Shown here: one piece after another, positions 34,201 to 48,800 of the stretch
Position numbering within the stretch: the stretch's first letter is position 1
How the letters are laid out: each line of letters begins with the position of its first letter
Assembly (NCBI RefSeq): GCF_000003815.2
Contig: NC_049986.1
Span: forward strand, 13,575,805-13,639,804
DNA: 64,000 bases
Source: Branchiostoma floridae
Lineage: Eukaryota; Chordata; Leptocardii; Amphioxiformes; Branchiostomatidae
Direction of reading: 5' to 3'
The notes under the pieces: generated by a model
Told to the model about the DNA's origin: nothing
The model's input: the letters and a program-made list of their open reading frames with translations, nothing else
The model's database searches: none
Program-made: the position numbers and the translations under genes

Positions 34201-37200
34201 CGTAGTTGACCAGAGCGGCGACCAGGACCTGTCAGCGAGGTTTATCGGGTGCATGTGTGTGCTGACCGCGGAAGGGTGACCCAGAGCGACCTACCCTAAC
34301 GACGGGGGCGCGGAGCGAGTGAGCTGGCGGTGAGGATGGTTAATGTCCTGAAATCGAACAAATCCCACTCTTTGTAATACAGGCAGGGGGTGTCTGAGGG
34401 AAATATTTCATATGAAAACTCAATTGGACATGTCACAGATAAAAGCGTTGGATTTTGAATGGCCATTGTTTGCAGAGACGGGGACTGAATGCATTTTATC
34501 CTTACCGTCGAAGTCACGTATTTCAATCCATTGTTTTCAGACAAGGAAGCTGAACAGCGCAACATTCTAAAGCTTTCAGTAGGACACGGAATCACAACAA
34601 TACATGACAAAGGTACTACGTTACAACCCCTTGAAATCTCACATTAGATAGGACACTGCATATTCCGACTAGAATCTGTACCCCCCATCCCCACCTTAGA
34701 AAGACGAACAAAGAGAGATATCACATAAGACGTTTGACCCTAATGAATCTTGATGTGTATAATCCAACTATTGACCTGCATTGTCCGTTATCTGAGAGAT
34801 ATATCTCTGTTAACGCTGAACTTCAGGAAGATTTATAGCTGTTTGAATGAATGTCGGGAAAACTGGATCAAAGTGCTCCCTGAGGTGGCCGACGTGACCC
34901 GGCTAGGTGTGTCTCCTGCTGTGTGTGCCTTTAGAGGAAGGAATAGTTCCAGGGACAAATGTTTTGAGATTCAAAGCACAACACATGTAGATATGTATAT
35001 AGACAACGTTAATCAGTGACACTACACAACAGTTCTATACTCGCAGAGTGGGAATATTGGGCGAACTTGTCGCATTTTTCAGGACTCATCTGCTAGATGA
35101 GTGTGTGTGTGTGTGTGTGGGGGTCTTGACGAAGTTTTTCCCAATTGATAAATCATATAGCTCATAATTCTTTCGCAAAGGCTTCTTGTGGAAATGTCTT
35201 TAGCATGTGATACATGTGCTTGTGTTATCTCAGGGGTTGGGCATACAATGTAATGGAGGGACGGGCTCTGGGTAATTACGAAAGAAAACAAACCAGGACA
35301 ATGTGACGTCATCCCATCCATCCTCTTGACAACGGGATACAGGACGCGTGGTTCTTTCAAGCAGATGTAGGGGGGGGGGGGGTATTTGTACTTTCGCTAC
35401 ATGTAGTTAAACCCATCTTTAAAGTTTTGCGTTCTTCTCTTTGGATTGGATACAGAAAACTAGCAAATATGGCATGAAGCTTAGGAAGCACGTTTCCTTC
35501 AAGGGTCTTGGAACTACGGCACAAGTCTATCCCCCGTGTTTAATCAGTACCTGGTGTCTCTGACTCTGACTTGTGACGACCGTAGGGAATGTTGCAGGAA
35601 AGTAGAGTCGCCCTGAAGGAAATATCATAAAGATATGGCCACATCAAAGAATTTCACACTGGAAGTGGAAAAAGATTGTGAGAGGGAATTTCCCCCGGGC
35701 CTTTTCCATACCAGCCAGTACCTACAGTGTATCAATTTACCTGTGATTTTTTTTACCGCTATTGATAGTCACGCGTGAGTTTGTTGTCATTGATGTGTGT
35801 GAGTATCTCGCTGGGTGCGTTAGCTTCTTTTGCGTCAGTTAGTCCAAACGAAAGCACCCCCCCCCCCCCGTATATTCCCTCGCCGACTTACCTGGCCGTG
35901 TTATAGTTGGAAATCGAACATACGTTCCTTGAAAAAAATTGCAAAAACGCCGGCAAAAAGGCCTCGGAAGGAGTCTATTAAAATTGGATCATGCAACAGC
36001 AACAAGATGGTGGTAGTTGTCTTTCTTCTACGGCGTAGTCTTGTTACATTGTGGAAGTGGTTTACTACGATCACTGGAGCACAAAGAGACCAAACGGGGT
36101 CATTAAATGTCAGGTTTGGGGCGAGAGTGAGGTGTAGTCAACCACTGACCTTTTCAAAAAGTTGGAGGAGGATGGGGGAAAAGAACTGTCTGTCTAGCCT
36201 CTCCAAAAACGGACGCTAAACATCCGACCGCAGAGCATGCCTGACTTCTGTGTTGCCGGGAGGACTCGGTACGCTCATCTGAGGACCCGGGGAAACCTTG
36301 CTGTTCACCATAAATCACCTGTACGGACCATTACCACTGTGGCGCCGACACGGTTTAGTTGTCATACCCTGATACATTGGATTTACTGCGAAGGAATAGA
36401 AAAGCAAGCTACATATATATAAGACCTAGGTAGTGTCAAGGCAAGGATGTTTCAACATCGTTCTAAAGCAGTTTAATAACAGTCGGGCGGCCATATGGTC
36501 TTGAACTAGTTACCAGGCTTTCGCTCCCTCTTTGAATTTTCTGTTCTTATTACAGATAAAAGTACACATTACAGTTGCAAATTTTTAAGGAAGATGCGTA
36601 TTGAAAATGGTGCAGCGGCCGGACAGAGTAGGTTTCACAAGCGGGTAGAAGTATTGAAATGACGGAAATGGAGCAATCGAATGGGAGGAAGAAAAGAAAA
36701 AGCAATAGGGGAAGGAGGGAGTGAAAGAAGGGGGAGGAGGAATATGAGAACATGAAATAAGAAAGACAGGAAACGAAGAGGAGAATAATCTGTTATATGA
36801 GCACAAGTCCCCACCTCCTTTCTTGATGGTCTTCCTTAGTTGATGGGAACCAAACTACACCATTATTCCAGCCCGTGTCCCAAGAGGATGTAGTGCCACC
36901 CCGACTCTCTGCGCGGTAAACCTACTGACGTCTTTGGAAGCCCATCTAAACTGTTGTCGGGCGTTTTGTTTCCACAGTCAATGACCAAATGATGACAAGT
37001 AGAGATGCTGTGATGAGGTCTGGTGTACCTTCAGAAGTTCAGGCTAACTGACAGCGAGGTAAGAGTGTTAACAGTGAAACTTGTCATGGGTTTTCTATCA
37101 CTCTCATGGTCAGCATGGTTTCTTTGCATGTAGCTAGCTTAGCTGGATCGTGACCCTGTCTTGGCCTATCTTGTTTTATATGGAGCTCTTACGTTAGTAG

Positions 37201-39744
37201 TTACTCTATCATCAGTTTCACACCAGTTTGCATGGTGGTATTACATACTAGAAAGTGTAACCAGTAAGCATTTCCAGTGAGTGTTTCTGGCTGTGTTTGG
37301 CATCAGTCCGTTTTATATTTTTCGACCTTATGACCCCAGAAAAACTGGGTCATGGGATGGAGGTAGGGTCAGGTAGAGTACGATGTCATATGTGGTTAAA
37401 GTTTACGGCGTGTGTGGTTGGTTAACTCAACTGTAATGCTAATTCCGACAGAATGGCATTTTGTCATATATAAATTTGATATACTGTACGAGTTTTCAAA
37501 GGATAAGGGCGATTCTTGCCAAACGTCTTGGAGTTGAGCCATAAAGATGATACGAGTTGGTACACTTCGGAGAATAACACATAGGACAGTAACGTTAGTG
37601 TTAGTGACCAAAGGTAGTGGATGCTACCTGAAATGTCTGACCGTTTCCCAAAAATCATACCCAGTTACTTGTGGAGGACCAGCAACGTTAGACTGAAATG
37701 CAGACAAAGTTTCAAAACTATCCCAAAGGTATAACGAATCTCCCCTATAAAAAAGCTGTATGACAATATACCACAGGGAGAATGATTTTCCCAGTCATAT
37801 TGGGCATATAGAAGACTTCCCACCGGTTATTCATTGAAAGATGATCCCATTATGAAACACGATACACCACTGGTGACTGTTCAGCGGAGAACTGAAACAT
37901 GGCGTGCCAACAGAAGAACCATCCCATATTTTAGGTCTCTATGATATGGGAGGGACGTTACACATGAATTCAACGTGACTGTATAAAGTGATGTTTTTGG
38001 AGCTTTTGGTAAAATTCTGTCTGTCAACAGTTGTTACCATTTATCACGTATTGCTATATTCCGGGGATTTATTTATCCTGAGCGTTTACATCCAAAACAC
38101 CATGTGGTGTTCATTTGTGCGTGGATGAAAAATGGTTCAACTTTCTCCCTATCCGTCTTCCGGAGTCCCACTGCGATAATGTAGGTAGTTATCGTCCTGA
38201 CACGATATGTTTACTTTCTAGATCTATTCAGCACTTTCCTCGGTTTGTTTGCCGATTTAAGGACCGCGTAAAGATGATTCGTGTGCACTGTAATCTATCG
38301 ATGTATCTGCCAAACCTGCGTATTCTATTGTCGTTTTCTTTGGCACTTCATTTTGGTCATCAACCAGCTTGATGATGATGTTACGGGGGAGAAAAAGACA
38401 TCGGGAGAGAAAGTGTGTGGGAGGGGGATGCGTCTATCATAAATATCATTATCAGGCACTATGTATCAGGCCCAGGATTATACAGCATTTTTACAGGATC
38501 ATATTATTAGTTTTCTTACTATCTTCCATATTTTCCTGATCAGCCATATGCATAATGCCTTGTCAAGACAGCACTGTGCCATATGCTTGGGCACTTCCCG
38601 GCTAGCATGACGATCCTATCTGCCACATCTTATCAATTCGTTCTAAACCAGAGGTGGGGTAGGACGACGCCCGGCCGAACAGAGACTGTCAGGGATGGGG
38701 TCGAAAGGACACGGAGAAGTCGACGATGTCGTAGAACATAAAACGACTGACCCGCCCTTTTGATTATTAACGATAGGCATTCCGTCAATACCTTTTGCAA
38801 ACCGTGATACTGTATATGTATTGTATACGCATACGTCATCAGATCACAAACTCCTGCTACATTTCAGAATAACTTCCGTTAACTTCCGTTTGGGTCACAT
38901 CATGACACTGATTGGTTCCGGTTCAAGCATTCACCTGTAAACCGCAGGGAACTTGGACGAGGCGACTTCAAACAGCTTCATAAGGAACGTGTGCTTGCTC
39001 ACTCGATCGGCCTTGGTATTGCTGTAACAACAGTGACCATTTGGTTATTGAGTGACAGCATGAGCCTGTAATGTCCTCAAGAATGCAGCCAAGCACGCTG
39101 GATCATCCTTGTCTTATCGATAACTGTATTGGGTAACAACAGATGCATAGCGAAAGCAATCATGTACTGGTGTCAAAGTCGGGTGGCTCAGCGCCACTGC
39201 AGCTGCACTGGCATTGAACTATCAACTTCTTCCCCTCTGATAACTCGTGGTCATGGGCCAGGTCTCTACCAGACTGACTACGCTGGCTAAAATTTATAGG
39301 GAGAATAATTTGCCAGGGAGTTTCGCTACCAGAAAGAGGAGTTGGGCGGCCGCGCAGTCGGAGGGGAAACATTTACCTGACATGGACGGACTCCCCTGGC
39401 CAATTTCCGATTTCTTTTTTTTTTTTCCGAATTCTACTATCCGCGCACCCCCGCAGGAAGGCCTGGTGGAGGCTAGCTGGACCACCAGCGGCTGGTTAGC
39501 GCAGCGGCCTCTGGACCACGTCTTTCCGTGTCCATCACTCAAGTTCTCCCGCTTTGGTACCTGACAGGATGATTAGAACGGCGAAGTGTCTTCCACTACG
39601 TGGCATACCAGAGGGGATAAGTGGCAGGACCCCATTACCCTGCAGGATGATCTTCAGTCTCTCTGGATGATCTTCGCGTAACTCCTGTAGTCCTGCCGAC
39701 CCCTGCAGAATGGATCACACACAGGTGGAGTCACACATACAAAC
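31242..39744. other. Non-coding region with simple-sequence tracts
   Basis: No convincing gene. Notable tracts: (GT)n at about 35099-35119, a G run at about 35370-35383, a C run at about 35859-35870, and a purine-rich stretch at about 36655-36785. At 36978-37058 an 81-base segment is bounded by a good acceptor (TTTGTTTCCACAG) and a good donor (GCGAG followed by GTAAGAG). All three of its plus-strand frames contain a stop, so it could only be a non-coding or terminal exon. Confidence 0.4.
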
Positions 39745-39899
39745 AATCTCCAAGCAGATCCCACGGTAGCATAAACTAGTATTAAAAGCTGGCAGAGGAG
39801 TGAAGCCGACCTAGGAGCCCGTCTGACACCCTTTGCCGGTTATACTCCTTTGCCAGCTTTGATTCTATCTCATGGTACCGTAGGATCTGCTTGGAGATT
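39745..39899. mobile_element. MITE-like inverted-repeat element (155 bp)
   Basis: The left end AATCTCCAAGCAGATCC (39745) and right end GGATCTGCTTGGAGATT (to 39899) are reverse complements, and the match runs on through ACGGTA to about 24 bp with one or two differences. The interior has no coding capacity. I could not define a clean target-site duplication. Confidence 0.75.
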
Positions 39900-42800
39900 A
39901 CATACTATTACACGCACCTTCCGTGAGGACAAGAACTCCGCCCTACATCTAAGGACACGTCGGACCGCAAAGACGATGAGGGTCACGACAGCATCAACAC
40001 AAACCATGGCTCCTGCATTAGGAATATATCGAAACTGTCAAGGTTGGGCACACGGGACTTGTCCATCGGTGTGAGTCTTGAAACTTTAGACATAGGGGTT
40101 ACAGGTTAGTCCTTTCGTTAAAGAGAAAGGCAACGCTTCAGGCTGGTTCTGATTGTTGCCACCTAAGGAGATGTCTGCGACATGTCTTACAAATATTCCC
40201 TCCCCCGGTCACGGCTCGAACTTCGTAAATTCAAAGATTGGCGCCACGTAGCGTGCACGGTCATGTCACACCAGGGATGGAACATCTGCCTTTGCCTCAC
40301 CTGACCCGAAGGCACGACCTTCTCATCTGTCATACATTTTTTTAAGTGGTACGTGACACGATATGCATCTCCATCTCTTCAGACCTTGGCTGGTGTAACA
40401 CTATTTACCGGGTGGTCGGAAAACAGAACCCTGTGCAGTTCTAGTCCCTCCTCCTAACGCCTCTCTTTATCATCATCATAACCGTCCCTATCATCTCCAT
40501 CACATGTTTATTGTGAATACCGCGAAGTCACCTACATGTATCTAAAGTTATTATGCGGGCGTGGTAGATAGAATTATCTTCCAGATCATGTCTGAACCCT
40601 GCTCTCATTGTATAATTAAGCTAAATCGTTGACTTTTGAGACACTCTATTGCATGAAGAAAATCTTTAACTTTGACACGATAGTCGACCTTTGGTGGATG
40701 TGCGCATATCATGATGTGGTTAGAATTGTTCACATATTCTAGTTTTATGTGATATGACGTTTATCTGCCATGTTGTGTTGTGTTGTGTTGTGGTGTGTTG
40801 TGCCAGTGTATTGTTATGCATTTGAGTCTGTGTTTTCCTTCGTTGATGCCTGTATACTCTTATTGTCTCGTCGGGAGTTTTTGATAGGTGATAGGTAACC
40901 ACATAGATTAGCATCATCAGCACTACCAAATATGTCTGTGGCCTGGAGAGAGCTTTCACGGCTCCCTCGACAACCACAAACTCTGTTCATACCACCTGCA
41001 AGTCCTGCTGAAGGCGTCTCTTGGCTCACCAGGTTCTTATCTTCTGATCACGGTTTCCTTTCCTTGCGGTTGTTCATACGACGCCGAGTGCCCGGCCTAA
41101 TGTCTCCATAATTGTGTTGGCTGAGGATGTTCAGAGCGCCTCCAGGAGCTGACCAGGTCGTAAAACAGACAAGGAAAAGATATCAGCTGACGGATGGAGA
41201 CATGTGAGGCAAGTAGGAAGAAATGGAGTTACACTACTCTCTGCTAACATGTGATTACCAGGCTCCTCAAATTCGTGTTTAGTAATACTGTATATACTAA
41301 CGTTAGTACATGTAGTTAGGCAAAGGAATGATTTTATTACATTACTCAAATGAATTTGCCTGTCTCTTATCTGTTGTGTATGGGGCCGTCAACGCAGTGA
41401 TGGGTACTATAAATTCATATATAAACTTAGCTTTGCATTTTGTAACTGGATTATAGCTGGATACTCAACGGTCTCGTCTATCATGATGATTCGTGGCTAG
41501 GTGAGTGTTACGGTACATTTGGTCCCAATTATCGCTACCCTTGACCGGGGACAGGACCTGTGTAAGGACTTCCTGTCACCACGAGTGTTCCAGATAAGGA
41601 GAAGAGGCACACACACCCATCACCTCAACACTGGAGCACGAGGGTCTGGCTCGGAGGACTTGGCATGGCAGTAAACAACTCAGAGAAGGTCATGCTCTCA
41701 ATATCCACATCCTCATGAGTATATCGTTTTTGAACCTCATGAGGCTTATTTAACAGTTATGCCCCATCTAGGATTGCCGTTTGTATGCCTCCGTTTACCT
41801 TTAGCTGTCTACATGGCAGTTATGGCTTATCTTGATGTTTTAATGACGGTATCAATCTTACGACTTTACTATCAGATTTATAGGAGAAAAGTTGTGTCAC
41901 ATGCCTAGCAAGTCAGCGACCTCATCGTCTTAACTGTTCCGTTAGAACAACATTTTCACTGGTTAGCTTTCATCGGCAGTGCTTATTTACCGATGTCATC
42001 AGTATCTGCAAGAGTAAACCATGTGCCGCTGGCTACCTGGGTCAGTAGTACATTCCCGCGGCAGCAGTGAGTAGTGCCACTAGTGGTGGTGTCATACCTG
42101 CGAGACGTGGCCGGTTGAGACGGGCGACAGACGGCCGGCACGGAGGCTACTTCGGTCTTCATGCCTTGCTTGTCCGATTAAGGATCTAAGGTTCCTTTTC
42201 CTGATTATAGATATTCCATATTCCAGAGTGATGGCAGCCTAACACAAAGAAGAAGAGTGCTCTCAAGTCTTGGCTTTTAACATGGAGTGCTGTGGCAGTT
42301 TCTTGAGGAATATCGTCCTTTGATGGGTGAGTCAAAATGCTTACACGTTCGCTTCTGCAATAAGATCTATCTTACTTGTCCAACTTAACATTCTTGTTGT
42401 CGGTTGAACAAGATACCTCCACGGCATTTGGCATTTTGTTGTGAGCAAGATAACCTTCTGAGATCGGAAGTTTTGTCTGTCGCTATTAATGGCGTAATGA
42501 ACAGACGAGGTGTCCGTGACAGGCGGATATACACCGGGCCGCGCCTCCAGGCATCATGTCATAACAACATATCGTGCTTCTATATCATTGAGAGGTACTC
42601 CAGTGTAGTACATTGTACATTGTACTGTGTACTACAGGTCAACAGAATGCATGTTACAATGTGTATGGGAGCTAACGCCATAACCTATTGATATACCGTA
42701 TCCCGAAGTAGCACTGGGACGCCTATTGTGTTTCTTCGTCGTTCGTATCAATGACAAACTTTCTCAGACAACCCTGGTAGATGTTGACAATAACCATGAA

Positions 42801-45800
42801 AGAGTTGGTTGTTCCCAGGACATCAGAGAGGAGAAAATGTTCACGGCGTTTTTACTTCTCCTCTGGTGGTCCGTATAGTGGTTCTTTGTGGTTCTTGGCT
42901 GGGTCAGGGTTTGTTTGAGATGCCGAAGATGACTGAATTAAACCGGAGTTTGACAGATTCTTCCCAGACCGACAAAGACCTAACGCCACACAATGGGTGA
43001 ATATTTTAGTATTCAGTTAACAGTTGTTTTATTCCAAGCGTGGTAGGTTTTATTAGAATTATCCTTTAGATTCAATTTCCTGAATCTTCAGGTGGATGAA
43101 ACTTTCGAGTCGAGCACCACATCGGCAATGTGACGTATGTGTGAACAGTCATTGTACAAAATCAATAGCCTGATATCTATCCAATGTCTGCTTTTCTTTA
43201 GGGAACTCGCTACAATTTGATATTTTTGTGGCATTGAAGTCACCAGACCACCCCGCCTCCAGCAAACTCCAAACCTTAGACAAACATACAGACACCATGA
43301 TTGCTCAGCTGTCAATCATCGCGCTATCTTCCTAATCCCACTAATACGGCTTTCTTGACAGCTCCACTAGCACTGTGCTATTTTTGGCGAACCAAAAGTT
43401 TCTGCTCAACAACGGCTATGTTTATTTCTGCAATTCTTCATCCTACCAATACATGTTTACATTGAAGATTAACTTCTGCCTTCGATGATTAGACCTTTTT
43501 CTGTAACAGTTGCATTGCTTTCGTCCTTAACTGATGTTTAAAGAGACGTTTGATGTCCTTTGTTATTAGTGACCCTGGTCACCTTGACGACTGTCTGCTG
43601 TCAGTTATAGAATAAACAATATTACGATTTATCAGTAGCCACGTGCCACATGTCACCATTCAGACTGCACACGAATCTACGTCTCAACAAAACTTGGCTC
43701 CTGTTACGACAAAATTGGCAAATTATAAGACAAGTTAAGAATAGCACGTTGTTGTTTTCGTAACAGTTTTGGGGTTTTATCCACATGAAGAATGAGGCTT
43801 ACTCATAAAGAAGGAGGCTATGTGTTAAAATCATTTGAATGTTGGTGGAAAAAAACGATTTTTGTAGACATATCTATCGATGTGTGTAAAATAGTCGCAT
43901 GGACCGTGAGAATGTACGTGAGCAATGAAGGGAACTTAGTACAGTGTAATGTGGTGCTATTAACCAGACCATGGGCCTAGACACAGCCTTTCCGTGTTGA
44001 TCTCTGTTTCGCATCATGTATTTAAAGTCTGGAATCTCTTCCTCGACTTTCCCAACAGTTTATACATAGGTGCTGTGGAAAGACACTGCGCGTTTGCTGT
44101 GTACAGACTCCGGAATGTATGAATGTGGAAAGTACAGTGTAGCATCATATTGAACTTATAAGGACATCCTAATGTTTTTCCATCGTTCCCTGGTGACGAA
44201 TGTCTACAGGTCGACAACAAGGACCGCCTTCTGATACCAGATATTCCGTGCTAACACGCTAGACTGCTCAGAAAACTCGCCACCAGTGCTTTGTCAACAA
44301 GAGGTAGATACAAGGGCAGATGAAAAATCAACTTGAGAATAGACACCAGTCAAGATTATTTGGAAGTATGTTTGTCCTTCGATTGCCAGCTCCGACATTG
44401 ACCAGAGAATTATGGCAATCGAGAAAGCTGCAGCGGCGCTGGGAGCTGATGGACAACTGGTGATAGCCACTTGTCACTCGGATCAATGACCTGCGCTTGC
44501 AGAGCACACGAAAATATCTCAGAAACGCGACAGGTGGCATTATTGTAAGGACGCCGAAGATGAGCATGAGATGATCGAATCTTAGGAGGTTAGTTGAAGG
44601 GTTTGAAATCAAGGTCAAATAAAAGCCGTCAGATTGGGTTACGAAAGGTATTTGTTATCTTGATGGCGGGGTTGTACGGCAGAAACTCTGCAGAATCAAA
44701 CGTAGACAAAACCGTCGATCATCCTAACGCCGTGTAATTTTATGGATTCGTTTTGAGATGAGTGTCCAAAAAATCGTTATTTTCTCACACAACTTGGCGT
44801 GGCTTGGTTTTAGTAGAGTGGCGCAGTGGCATTGTGAGCTCAACAATCAAGTTTGTCACTTTCTGACTGGACTCGGTACACCTTGGCGTGGCGTCAACTC
44901 ATGTTTACCTACCGTGCAGACCGCAGAATGGGCAATTAATTTCCCTACCGCAGTCAGTCCCACTCTCCTTCCTGGACTAAAAGCCCAACTGGCCCGTGCA
45001 GTCCTGTGGTATGCCTTCATGTCGTTCTTCCATGTTCGCTGTCAGTCCGTCTGTGCCTGGGACCTGCCCTAACCCCGGGTGCACCTGACCCCACAATTCC
45101 CTCACCAGACGTGTGGGAGCAGGGTTTACGCCTTGTTGGGTTTGCGGCAACAAACCGATCATCAATCACAACGCGTTTATGACAGTTTGCAGCAATTGTG
45201 GGTGTTCCAGACTGTCGGTTCGTCTTTGTGCCCACATTTGTCATGGCACTGATGAATGTGTGACGGCTTCTTTTACAAATGCTTTACATGGTGTTGTATC
45301 CACTTCAACACACAAGTGGTACATTGATTATTGTATCTTCCTCCGTCTTTATCCACTGAAGTTATAATTAGTCCTTCAATATTCCTTTTTGTATTGAAAA
45401 ATCTTATACACCCTTCTAAAACAAGGTGAATTGTCTCGGTTTCTCTTGTAAGGTGTAATCTTCTTTCAGAAATTGCTTGCTTTTANNNNNNNNNNNNNNN
45501 NNNNNNNNNNNNNNNNNNNNNNNNNNNNNNNNNNNNNNNNNNNNNNNNNNNNNNNNNNNNNNNNNNNNNNNNNNNNNNNNNNNNNTATCTATCCCTTCCA
45601 TCTATCTGGACCATTGATATTGCATTTCTGCGGCCTAGTGCCGACGATCGACTGCAAAACACCACTTACTTTTGCTAACCTCTTAAACTATATATAGCTG
45701 TAAGGCGCCTTGTGTCGTCTAGTCTGTTCCAACAGCGATGACGATGAAAGACTACAAACTCCCTCATATATTTATCAACAGTCGGCCCCTTCATAACTGA

Positions 45801-48519
45801 CTGGAGTGTCTGACTTGACCGAGGCCACCGGACTGAGCGAGACTTGGTGACAGGGAGGGTTAGGCCCAACTCTAGACGCCCAAACAGGAATATCCCTCCG
45901 CATGTCCTGTTCTGGTAAGACACGGCTTCCATCGTCAGGTACTGGCATGTCACTCTACTGGTGAGTCTAGCCTCTGAGTTGTCAGAACGGTTTTAAAAAC
46001 AATCTTTGATAGTGAAAGTAAGTTTCCCATCGGGATGTAACGTTATGTCGTCTACATGGAATCTATATCCTATAGTTATACACACAATACTTCAGTTTCG
46101 TTTGTCAAGCCTCAAGAGAAGTACGAAGCGCTTGTTGAGCTGATCCAAACGAACATCCAAGGGTAGTATGTCTGTACTCTCCGAGCAGAGGTTAGGGGGG
46201 AAACATGACATTTTCCTTGTATGTCGTCTTTTTCTATCCACTGTCCCACCTAGTATGTCTGTGGGTACAAGCTTACATTGGTGTAAGAAGGGTTCGGCAA
46301 CAGTTACAGATCCAGCTCGCAGTGGTGCAAAATTTGATAAGACACAACAGATGGATGCATGCTAACGTTGACATTTCTTACATAACTTTTGTCTCAGTTT
46401 GGTCCTTTGTCGCGCCGGCACTTTTAGACAAGAGCCGGGGGTGGCTCGTAGTGTCGAAGAAAAGGGGTTGTCGTTAATTGAACAGGTGGAAGTCGTTCAT
46501 CCATACAAAAACACCAAGGGAAGGCATGGACGTCATGCTGTTCTAGGTTCATATTCCAATATACGAACATGCAAGAAATGATACAGTAGGCAGTGTTAGT
46601 GTGATGGAACAAAGGAATTACAAAGATGTCTTTTATTGTTGTTTTTTGTCTGGTAATACGGTAACAGTGATTTGCAATGTTATAGTAACTTCCAAAGAAA
46701 AAGTGTCATGCTTCGTCTGTGGTTTGACCGCTTTACCTTAGTAACTTGGTAGATATTAAGATAGAAACTGACAGGTGATTTCGTTGCAGCGCCATATCCC
46801 TTATAGATGTCCTTGGGTGTTAACTCCACATAAACCTAGACTGACAGGTCTTGATAATAATTCCCCTGTTCCGGCTTAGTGAAATATTAGTTCTTCGCGC
46901 TAGCTTATGACCAAAGCTAAGTGAGACGACGTTGATAACGATTATTACGATTCCTACGATGATAAGAGCGATAACAAGTACCCGGTCTTGCGTTAAGAAG
47001 CTGTAGGTCATGTTCAAGAACACTGACATTGACCTTGTGAGGACTCCGGTTACCGAGCGTCACCAAGCGTTACAAGGTGATGATCTGGCAAGGGCAAGTG
47101 AGGGACAAAGCATCAACGATTAAGCCTGTGTAACATAGCAGGAAAAACCATCGGCCGACGAGTCTGGTATTTTCAGCATAATATGCCCCATGTTTTCTCG
47201 ATCAACGCGCGATTTTTCACCGAGCCATGTCCAGTATGATGAGGATAGATTTTCAGTTTAAAAATATGATCAAGTGTCGGGCGATTTTTTTTTAAATTCG
47301 GTCACCCTCTGCTGATCACTTGAAAATACGGCCGAAGCTCGACTGTTATTGTTATGAAGGTTTCGGCTTTTTTTTCGTGTTAAGGAAATGCAACATTTAA
47401 GTCTCTTGATGCATGATGCATATACATGTGAGCATTCCAAGTAGATGCTGACACGATCACATTCTGTGTTTGACTTGACCTTTTGGTCAATCCCATTTCC
47501 GGAATTGAAAACTACTTTTTGTTCAAATTATCTCAAGTTAAGTGCATTCGCTAGGATTGAATTCCCGCTCTCCTTTATCGCAATAGCCAGCGTTGAGTAA
47601 GCTAGATTATTCGCAGCGCTGTCTCTCTTCTAATTCTTCAACGTCCATATGGATAATGTTCTGTCTTTCGTACCAACTAATCGGTTTCCCCCAAACAAAA
47701 CATGAACCCGAAGGTTCACCGTGTTATATACATTTCGAGGATCGCGTTTGAACCCTCCTCAATCCTGTATTAATTACACAAACAAATTATACACCATCCC
47801 CTGAGCAGACGGGAAGTTTCATGGTCAAGGTCTGGCAGATGTTCACGTTTCTTCTCATGACCGTTATTGGGCCTGTCCAAAAATTTCCTTGTGATGGGGG
47901 GGATGAGAAGGTCATGCATTTGGGTTGATATCCGCTCGCAATAATTCAAGTTAATAGTTCTCTGTGATGATGTGGGAGAGACATGTGTTATTTCAGGGAT
48001 TTGGTTTGTTTTGAACAGCATGTCGTCTGGCAGGCCTATGATGACATAGTAGCAGGTGTCATTCGGTACGGTATACAGAGCCTGCACAGGCGCGCCTCCT
48101 ACCGACAAAAGAAGCGAAGTCCCGCCCAGGAGCTCTAGACTCCGAGTATCTAACTTTTTATTCTAAGTATTGGTCTGATAGAACGACAGAGCCACGTGTA
48201 CGGGCAAAGTTAAGTATTATAATCGGCGCTTGACACTTAAAGACCACGGACATTTCTCAATGATTCCAGAAGTCAAAGTTGTTATTGCGACTTGCATAGA
48301 CTGTTGAAAGTGTCACAACTTTCTGCTGGGTCTTCAATTCGTTGCATCTCCTGCATGCGTCTAGTGTCAGCCAAGGTGAGTGTCAACTGCATGACGTCCA
48401 CTGATAGGACTAGGCTGATGTTGCGCTTCGAGAACCTAGGGGGGACGACCATTCTTGTTCTGTTGGGCTGGATGTCACGTACCTATAGCTGGTGAATAGT
48501 ACATGTACTTCCATGGATA
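39900..48519. other. Non-coding region
   Basis: No gene recognised. A GTTGT pentanucleotide run lies at about 40773-40801. A plus-strand donor-like GATGGGTGAGTC occurs at about 42328 after a short frame starting at about 42281 that stops after 13 codons. The frame at 45113-45367 contains two CxxC pairs but no other family sign. The frame at 47770-48108 (minus, 112 codons) is not recognised. Confidence 0.4.
45486..45585. other. Assembly gap (100 N)
   Basis: A 100-N run in the gene-poor region. Confidence 0.99.
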
Positions 48520-48800
48520 GTGGATAAAGATCTAGAGGGTGGAGGTTCGAGCTCCCCTTGGGCATAATGTGAGGGCATGTATTAGTCACGTCAATTCAGG
48601 ATGGTGGCGTAAAGCCACGGAGCTTCAGGTGTAAGCCTCAGATGTAAAACCTCGGTAGTGAAATAACCCAGCACACTGGATGAGAAGAGTGGGGGTATGG
48701 TTGGCTGAAAATACGAGTCATGGTAAAGGAGTTCACTAGCGGAATAAAAACACGCTTCACCTCAGCTGAGGAGGGCTGATTTACCTTACCTATTACAGCG
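48520..48800 (+). mobile_element. tRNA-derived SINE relic
   Basis: A B-box-like GGAGGTTCGAGCTCC at about 48540 is followed by GGTGGCGTAAAGCCACGGAG and AACCCAGCACACTGGATGAG, phrases typical of invertebrate SINE bodies. No A box is clear, so the head is partly lost. Boundaries are approximate. Confidence 0.5.

Noticed and set aside
39470-39545. tRNA-like A box (GGTTAGCGCAGCGGC)
   Set aside because: No B box at the right distance and no cloverleaf; only the A-box resemblance is present.
45113-45367. Frame with CWVCG and CSNCG pairs, like a zinc ribbon
   Set aside because: Starts at GTG rather than ATG, has no splice sites that extend it, and the rest of the frame resembles nothing; likely coincidence.
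47770-48108. 112-codon minus-strand frame
   Set aside because: Has an initiator but no domain, no conserved motif and no supporting gene structure. Kept only as a weak candidate.
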